The notes beneath the pieces were generated by a model, which was given only the letters and a program-made list of their open reading frames with translations, had not been told where the DNA came from and did not search any database. Shown piece by piece: positions 57,378 to 64,000 of a DNA stretch of 64,000 bases. How positions within the stretch are numbered: the stretch's first letter is position 1; each line of letters starts with the position of its first letter. Position numbers and translations under genes: made by a program. Origin of the DNA: Gnetum montanum (taxonomy: Eukaryota; Streptophyta; Gnetopsida; Gnetales; Gnetaceae); NCBI GenBank assembly GCA_015680685.1, contig MNCI01029550.1, positions 125,804 to 189,803 on the forward strand, written 5' to 3'.

Positions 57378-57606
57378 GTAAGTACTATTAGGAAATATTA
57401 AAAAATTCATGCCAAACTAATTTTCTCCCTTCACCCAAGTCATCTAAGCTATTATATGAGTCACCTAAATAGATCATGTCTGACATTAAACTCTAGAATC
57501 ATATTATGTGAAGAATTAAACATTTATTAAAGGTAATGAGTAAGGTATAAGATAACTAAATTTGTTTAAATAACCTTACTAATAATAGGTCCTGGTGTGA
57601 TATTAT
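57378..57606 (+). other. candidate intron before ORF2 of element B (acceptor mutated)
   Basis: ATAGGG|GTAAGT is a strong donor at 57378. The position equivalent to the acceptors of A, D and D' reads ATTAT before the ATG, so the AG is lost in this copy. Confidence 0.45.
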
Positions 57607-60418
57607 ATGGCCCCTAAAAGAGGATAGTAGGGAGAAGCTTCTCAACATGCAACTAAAAGCCAAAGAAGAGGCAAAGGCCAAGGACCTCATGTGAAACATG
57701 TAGAATAGGAGGCACAATCATTCATCATCCATCAGGAAACCCCTATTACTACATAATCTGGGCAAGTAGAAGGTGGAGAGGTCAAGGCACTAGAACAAGG
57801 ACAACACCTCACGTTGTTCCCAAAATGTGTTCAAGCCATTTAGGAAATGTCCACATCCTCTACCATGATTGTGGAACTTAATTTTGGGCCTTTTACTGAA
57901 TTTACCCCTAAACCAGTCAAGGATCTACTTAAGGGATCTCCACTATGGACTATCCTCTCGGAGAGTGGAGAATGGTATTTGGGTGAAATATATCAATTTT
58001 GGCACAATAATGAAGAAGGCATCACCATCAATATTGGTGGAATTTCAGTAGATTTATCCACAAAGGCCATTGCAAAAGTTCTAAATCTTCCAAATAGAGG
58101 GCCTAAAGTTGCTCATTTGTCCACTCACTCTGATGAAGATGTAAGAAAAGTATGGTTAAAAAGGACATATGGAAAAGAAGAAAATACATATGGAGAGCTA
58201 ACCCTTGAAGAGAGAATTTATTTTAAAATTGGCACCTATCATATTTTCTCAACAAAGGGGTTAAACAGAATTTCCACCTATGTGGCAAGAGAAAGCACAA
58301 TTTTGATGGGCAAGGTTGATGCCAATTTTCCCCATCTATATTTAATAGAAATATTAAGGTAGTTTGAAGAATGGAAGATAGGAAAGTTCACACTACCCTT
58401 TTCGTGTCTAATCAAGAAGCTATGCCAACATGCTAGAATTTTCGGGTACACCAATGATATCCTTAGAAAATCTCAAAAAACTTCATATGCTAAATTACTC
58501 AAGACACCATCATCAAGAAAAGATGTTGGTGAGACATTGGAGCTTGAACAATAATAGACGGTTGGATCCACTACACCTCAAAAAATAGGTCCTAACCAAC
58601 TTCCAAACACAAAGCTCAACCAACAATAAGAAGCAGTGCCTAGCACATAGTTCACAGACCAGCAAGACTAGCAACCGCCACCACCATCATAAGATTACTA
58701 ATTGTCGATGAGCCATCTTAGGGCCATCATAGAGATGGTTAGTTGGGAAAGTAGTGATGAGGCTAATCTCTTCAAGGTGATTAATGATGTTGTATAGCCC
58801 AGCTCACCATATCAATTGACCCTACAAGGGGTGAGGTCTCAATTCAAATAAGAGGAGGGGAATGACACTGGTCACAATAAATATCTGGAAATGTTGCATC
58901 ATTCCAAGTACAATTAGAAACTAGTGAAGGTGCCACATTCATGGTCATGCAACACTAGGATGCAGCTAGAGTAGCAAAGGTGATTGCAGACCACATCAAA
59001 GAATTGTTTAACATCCTTGTTGTGCCACCAGTAGATTTCATAGAAGCACATGATGCTCAAGTTCTAGCTAGTACCTCAATGACTCCTACAGAACATGAGG
59101 ATGCTTTGGATTGCTTGTTGAAAATAGGAAAAGTAATGACATCCTTGTTTGACATTCCCCAAGATGTCATAGTGGCACAATCAGATCTCATTTCCACTAA
59201 ACGAAAGTTGATCATGGCTGAGGTTAGGATCAAACATGTAGAAGATGAGTTACAAAAGCTCCAAGAAAAGTTTGTCACCTTACAAGCCAAATGGTGGGAT
59301 CCATCCCAACTTGTTGTAGCTGATCAGTTAGAATCATTTAGGACAAAGTAGTTAAATAAATTATTAGTGAATAGTAAAAGGGTGGAAATGGAAAAAGAGA
59401 AGGCTGATTGGGATGCTTCAAAAGCACAAGCTCAGACATATGCACATGTTAAAGCTCTCAAGGCCTTATAAGAAGAGAATAAACTCCTTGCTATTGAAAA
59501 TCTTTGGTTGATGACAATTGAAAAATAGAAGAATGTTCTCAAAGAAATTTTCTAACAAATGCAAGAATAATTAATAAGAGTTAACCAAGATATAAGCTGC
59601 TTAGCTAGAAAAAATAGAACCCTCTCAATTGAGGAGGTATGCGCTAGCCATAGAAGACAACCATTGAAATAAGTGCATGGCAAAATAAGGCTAAGAGGCA
59701 TGAGAAATTATAGGAGCACTTTCATGACTTGGTGGGAATGTATAAGGAAATCATCAAAAAAGAGATCCGTATGGCTAAGGAACACATTAATTCTTTCAAT
59801 TCTCAACACACTAATTAGTAAGTCATATTGGATACTTATGCCTTTGCCCATCAAGTAGAATTGAAAATTCACAACTTGCAGATCCAAGACCTCATAGAAT
59901 ACATGGAGTTGGTGAATATGTGGTATGCCAACTTGGTCATGTTAACAGCAAGGCACCCAAGAACTAAGCTCAAGAAGCAGGTAGCTACCACCTATGCTAA
60001 ATATGAAATAGAGTTTGCAGAACATAAGAAGACATTGTAAAGACTAGAGGTAGAAAACTCTAAACTAGAGGTGGTAAAGGCTAGCTACCTAGGCCAAAAA
60101 TACGTAGCAAAAAAATTGTCTCAATAGCTTACGGATCATCAAGAACTCAAAGATAAAGCTAGAGCTTATGAGAAGGAATGACAACTATTTATAGAATGAT
60201 ACATGAAAGCCAATCAAATGTTCCTACAACTGCCATGCCCATGGGAAGAGCCAACTCCATCAAACATTGGAACATCAATATGGAAGGCACATGATCCTTA
60301 GACAGAGGAGGAGAAACTTCAAGTGCTTCTTCAAAGGTATCCATTTCAAAAGCTTGGAGCACAAGATAAAGGAAAGAAGCCCATGGAGGAACCACCACCA
60401 CCACCAGGGATCACATGA
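57607..60418 (+). pseudogene. ORF2 of element B, fullest copy
   Basis: Starts MAPKRG. Residues about 80-250 (57847-58362, open for 171 codons) form the conserved domain with FGPFTEFTPK, SGEWYLGEIYQFW, ISVDLSTKAIAKVLNLPNRG and LEERIYFKIGTYHIF. This order resembles the plant transposon protein family (EFY..., V.G..V.L....I...L.LP..G). Low-complexity Gln/Pro sequence follows at about 58,560-58,690. A long heptad-like coiled coil runs from about 58,980 to 60,080 (EVRIKHVEDELQKLQEKF and others). The C-terminal block LPCPWEEPTPSNIG is followed by GKKPMEEPPPPPG and stop. About twenty stops. Role unknown; env-like by position, but I see no signal peptide or transmembrane segment. Confidence 0.72.
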
Positions 60419-60590
60419 GTTCCACAAATTTTGTATTTTGTGTTAGTGTCAAGATTTTGTTTTTTCTAATCCCACACTATGGTAAGAAATAGTCCATGGT
60501 CATTTAATAATCCCATACCTATCCACTGTTTGTAATCAAATGAACTTGTTCCTCATTTTTCTTAACTTGAGGATGAGTTTTTATTCAGTT

Positions 60591-60599
60591 GTGGGGGTA
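60591..60599 (+). other. polypurine tract of element B
   Basis: GTGGGGGTA directly before the 3' LTR, identical to element A. Confidence 0.78.
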
Positions 60600-61470
60600 T
60601 GATGAATCATGGTTTGCCAAGCCCTAATATTGGATACACAATATCGGGTATGCAATATTGCAGCTTGGATATGATATCGTATACATGATATCATGATTCC
60701 TATGTTAGCTTATAAATATAGCACTTAGGCACATAGTGAAGGAGTCTTTTTGTTAGTTTTGGAGTTAGTCCTTTTTGTTAGTCTTTTGTCAATTTTTAGT
60801 ATTTAGTTCTTTCTCAAGTGCATGCTCATAGTGTGATGCTTATAATTGTATGAAACCTTTGTTTGAGTGTGACATACCTAGACATGCACACGATCAACAA
60901 TAAAGATCGAGATTACTCCATCATTGAAACATTCACTTATCTTTTAATTTATCTTAATTATTTATTATTTATTGTTATTTTCTTAGTTAATATTTCTTTT
61001 ATTGTCATTTACTATTCCTATTGTTAATGCAGAATGAGTACACCTTAATCATGAACAATTAAGTGTAACTACGTGGTAACCCAGTAGAATATCAAGTAGT
61101 GCTTCAAGTGATGTGTACTTGGTAATCCCAGAAGTAGTACATGAAGTTTAAGATGTGTACAATGATTAGGGATAGATGCTCCTCACACTTAGGCTAGTTT
61201 AGATCTTATTTCCTATTGCTCATTAGCCTAATTAAGTTATCTCTCATTGTCCTTAGAAGTAGCATAGTAGTAGAAACCACATCATACACCTCACTTTGGA
61301 CTAAATCATACATGACAAAGAAAATACTAGTCTAGGTGGGGAGACAACAAACTGTGATCAATGTATAATTGTCTAGGTGCCACAACTAGTCTATTTGCAG
61401 AGTTCGACTAGATCACACGTACACACTTGTATTCGTATGGTTGAGTGTAGGGGAACCTCACTGCTCATCA
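60600..61470 (+). repeat. 3' LTR of element B
   Basis: 871 bp, homologous to 52260-53127 over its whole length. U3 GATATC-type array at 60636-60695, TATA box near 60710-60720. Confidence 0.88.
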
Positions 61471-61475
61471 AAGCC
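61471..61475. repeat. target site duplication of element B (right copy, decayed)
   Basis: AAGCC; see 52255-52259. Confidence 0.45.
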
Positions 61476-64000
61476 TAATGTAAATTTTCTATCATTATGA
61501 TCTCCTTTCCAATCAACATCTAAATAGGCATGAAATTATCTATTCCATTTTTTATAAGTAAGTTAATGATCTTCTATGCATTTAATATATCTCAAAATAT
61601 GTATGAGAGCATTAAGATGACTTTTCCTTTGTTCTTGCATGAATCATGATAGGTAGGAAATAGCAAATTTAAGATATGGTCTTGTATGAAATAGAATTTT
61701 GAGGGCTCCACTTAGGCTTAAATATTGAGTTGCATCTATAAAAGGTGTGTTGTCCTTGTATTATAGCCTTAGATTATAATAAAGAGAAGACATTGTGGTT
61801 TTGGATTTGTTTATTTTTATTTTTTTCCAACATGAATGAGAAATATTTGGTTTGATGAACTTTGATTTCCTTATTATCTTAGATAACTTAAATTATAAAA
61901 ATTATTTAAATTCTTTTAAATCTTTTATTTTAAATTAACTCTTCATGTTAAGTTTGAATTCTTCTATAAGTTCATTGTTTATGGCTATAAAGACAAGATC
62001 ATCCACATAAAGTAAGATAATAATGAAATATTTTTTATTATGTTTGACGTATAAGGTGGACTCAAAAATACAATTGAATATCTTTTTAGTAAATAGTCAT
62101 TGATTCTATAAAACCATACCCTTGGGACTTGTTTTTATCCATATAATGCTTTATTTAACTTATGTACTTTATCTTCATTTCCTTTGATAATATATCCTTC
62201 ATGTTGGTAGACATATATCTATTTATTGATGTTGCTATTCACTTGAGTTCACATCCTTTTAAAGAAGTTTAAAATCATGATGGAAAAGTATGGAAAGAAT
62301 GAGTTTATAGTTTCAAATCGTGATATTGGTGCAAATATCTCCTCACAATCTATATGTTTCTTTTGTCTAAATCCTCTAGTCATAACTCTTTCTTAGTATT
62401 TGATAATTTCTTATTTTTCATTGAATTTAATTTTTTATAGATACTTGCAATTTATGACATTATTTCCTTTGGGTTTGCACACTAACTTCCATGTGTTATT
62501 CTTGATAGTGTATTTATATTCTTCATCCATGGAGGTGTTATTTTTGATAATGAATTTCTATTCTTCATCCATGGATTTCTTCTATTCTTTGTTCTTCAAG
62601 GCTTCTTTTATATTTGATGGTTTTTTTACTGATTGTTGAGTAGGTGATATTGTTTATGGAATTTGATCTTGTTGTCCTTCTTTCAAATTTTGTGTCTATC
62701 ATTTGATCATGAGGATGGTATCCTTTGATCCCAAGAATTTATTTTTGTTTGAGGTTGGATCTTCTTTTTATCTTATAAGAAGTTTGAAGTTCCAAAATTT
62801 TCTTCTAGAAAAATAATATCTCTTAAAAAGTACCATTTTCATGCAATAGGATCATAAGAATTATATCCACTAGTCAGAATTATATCCAAGAAAAATACAT
62901 TCTTTTCCTATTGCATGTATTTTTCATCTTTCTCAGAAATTGTATTTGATGTTTTGATTTAACAATGACATCCAAATTTTTTCATGTGAGAAATGTTGGG
63001 AAGTTTATTATGAAATATTTCATATGGAGGTTTTTCATTATTGGTTCTACTGATCATCCTATTTGTGATATAGGTTTTCATAGTTAGTGCCATGATCAAA
63101 TAGTCATTTGTGAGTTTAGCATGTTTAAGAAGACATCTCATCATGTCTTGTAGCATTTTATTTTTTCTCTTAGTAATGTCATTTAATTGTGGATTTTATT
63201 AACATATGATTTGATAAAATATGCATTCTTTAATGCAAAAATTATTGAATTTCTTGTTAATAAAGTCTCATCCTTTATTTTTTTAGATTCTTTAATGGTG
63301 ATATTTTTTTCATGAGCATGAGGAATTCTTTAAACTTGTTAAATGTTTCATGTTTATAGTTTAGATTATAGGTTCACGTGAATATGAAATAGTCATCTAT
63401 CATCACAAAGCAATAACTTACTTCTCTAATGAATGTAATTAGCATGCAACATACAAGGTTCTTATGAATTACATGGAATGTTTTCTTGAATCTTTGCATC
63501 AAATTGATATGAGATGAATTTCTTTGCTTACATTGGATGCAAACTTTATATTTGTCTTTTGGTATGTTTATAATTTTCATGCTAATGGATTTGTTCATTT
63601 TTTCCATTATTTCTATCTTCAAATAGGATATGATCCAAATCTTTTATGTTAAACTTTTATCTCTTCATCTTGAAACTGATGGTCTTGGCTCTTTGTGGCT
63701 TTTTTGGTGCTAGTGGCATTACTGCTTTATTGAGAAGACTTTATTTTATCAATGGTTTTCATGTTATTTTGCTGAGTTTTTGTTATATCAATGGGATTTT
63801 CTTATGTCAAATTTATCACAGTTCACACAATATATTCTATTGCTAAGTGTCCTTAATTTGTAGACCTCTTCTTCATTGGATTTTATTATGATGCATGGTT
63901 TAGTTTTGAAGATGAATTTGATGTCTTTATTTGACATTTTTCCTATTGAAAGTAATGAGATAGAAAATTGTGAAACATAGTATACTTTAGATATGGCCAA
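61476..64000 (-). pseudogene. pol of copia element K (protease end, integrase, RT, RNase H start)
   Basis: The order on the minus strand is canonical copia. 64000-63788 holds the protease tail with KVYYVSQFSISLLSIGKM (the LYVP...NLLS block). Around 63540 is the pre-integrase word CIQCKQRN, then CFVMIDDYF (integrase IDDYSR block). 63156-62959 is the integrase C-terminal side (LTNDYLIMALTMKTYITNR, KPPYEIFHNKLP, KKFGC). The RT has KALYG*KQVPRVW (about 62,130) and an intact catalytic YVDDLVFIA with YVDD at 62009-61998. RNase H opens with YLDVDWKGDHNDRKFTLG and is cut by element B. Gag and the 5' LTR lie beyond the window. Many stops. Confidence 0.82.

Larger units (their letters stand above)
52260..61470 (+). 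mobile_element. element B: complete pol-less gypsy-type LTR retrotransposon (gag + ORF2)
   Basis: LTRs of 868 and 871 bp begin TGATAAAT/TGATGAAT and end CTCATCA. Between them lie a tRNA-Asp-like primer site, gag, a 2-kb spacer, a U3-like internal array, ORF2 (about 2.8 kb) and the purine tract GTGGGGGTA. No protease, RT, RNase H or integrase is found. It is the fuller relative of element A and shares gag, ORF2, spacer blocks and the GATATC-type U3. Confidence 0.88.

Noticed and set aside
62400-62639. Plus-strand hydrophobic open frame
   Set aside because: Antisense shadow of the copia RT/integrase region on the minus strand.
1-64000. A host (non-transposon) protein gene
   Set aside because: No multi-exon gene with recognisable non-TE domains was found on either strand by eye; every domain seen belongs to a retroelement or pararetrovirus-like remnant.

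Overview
The window is repeat-derived DNA from a vascular plant with a large, TE-rich genome. The evidence is tRNA-Asp and tRNA-iMet primer sites, Athila-like Ty3/gypsy and Ty1/copia polyproteins, and a remnant like an endogenous plant pararetrovirus. Species cannot be read from it; a gymnosperm or other large-genome seed plant would fit. I see no intact host gene. Almost every coding stretch is broken by stops, and many differences between copies are C-to-T or G-to-A, as expected of old methylated repeats.

Layout. 1-3.1 kb: a minus-strand copia LTR/primer site, a Caulimoviridae-like RT-RNase H remnant, and a copia protease/pre-integrase remnant. 3.1-9.45 kb: element A, a complete minus-strand gypsy-type element without pol (TSD CCTTT). 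9.57-51.2 kb: an old plus-strand Athila-like element H, split inside its reverse transcriptase by a four-level nest. LTR element G (12,130-44,056) holds copia element C (16,121-42,565, TSD AATAT). C holds Athila-like element D (21,037-40,695). D contains a 6.8 kb inverted fragment of a second D copy (D', about 25,312-32,146). A second, poorly resolved insertion (about 44.1-49.15 kb) separates the rest of H. 51.3-64 kb: a minus-strand copia element K, cut in its RNase H region by element B (52,260-61,470), another gag-plus-ORF2 gypsy-type element without pol.

The most interesting theme is the second ORF (ORF2) behind gag or gag-pol in A, B, D and D', with a similar-looking protein in copia element C. 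ORF2 has an N-terminal domain resembling the 'putative plant transposon protein' family, and in the gypsy group a long coiled coil. In D, D', B and C the DNA just upstream of ORF2 repeats the palindromic motif array of that element's own LTR U3, followed by a TATA-like box. In the four gypsy copies a candidate intron of about 230-310 nt ends exactly at the ORF2 start codon (the acceptor AG is mutated in B). This suggests internal, U3-derived promoters making a spliced ORF2 message in unrelated retrotransposon families, several of which have lost pol but kept ORF2. All of this is reading by eye; alignments, HMM searches and transcript data would decide it.
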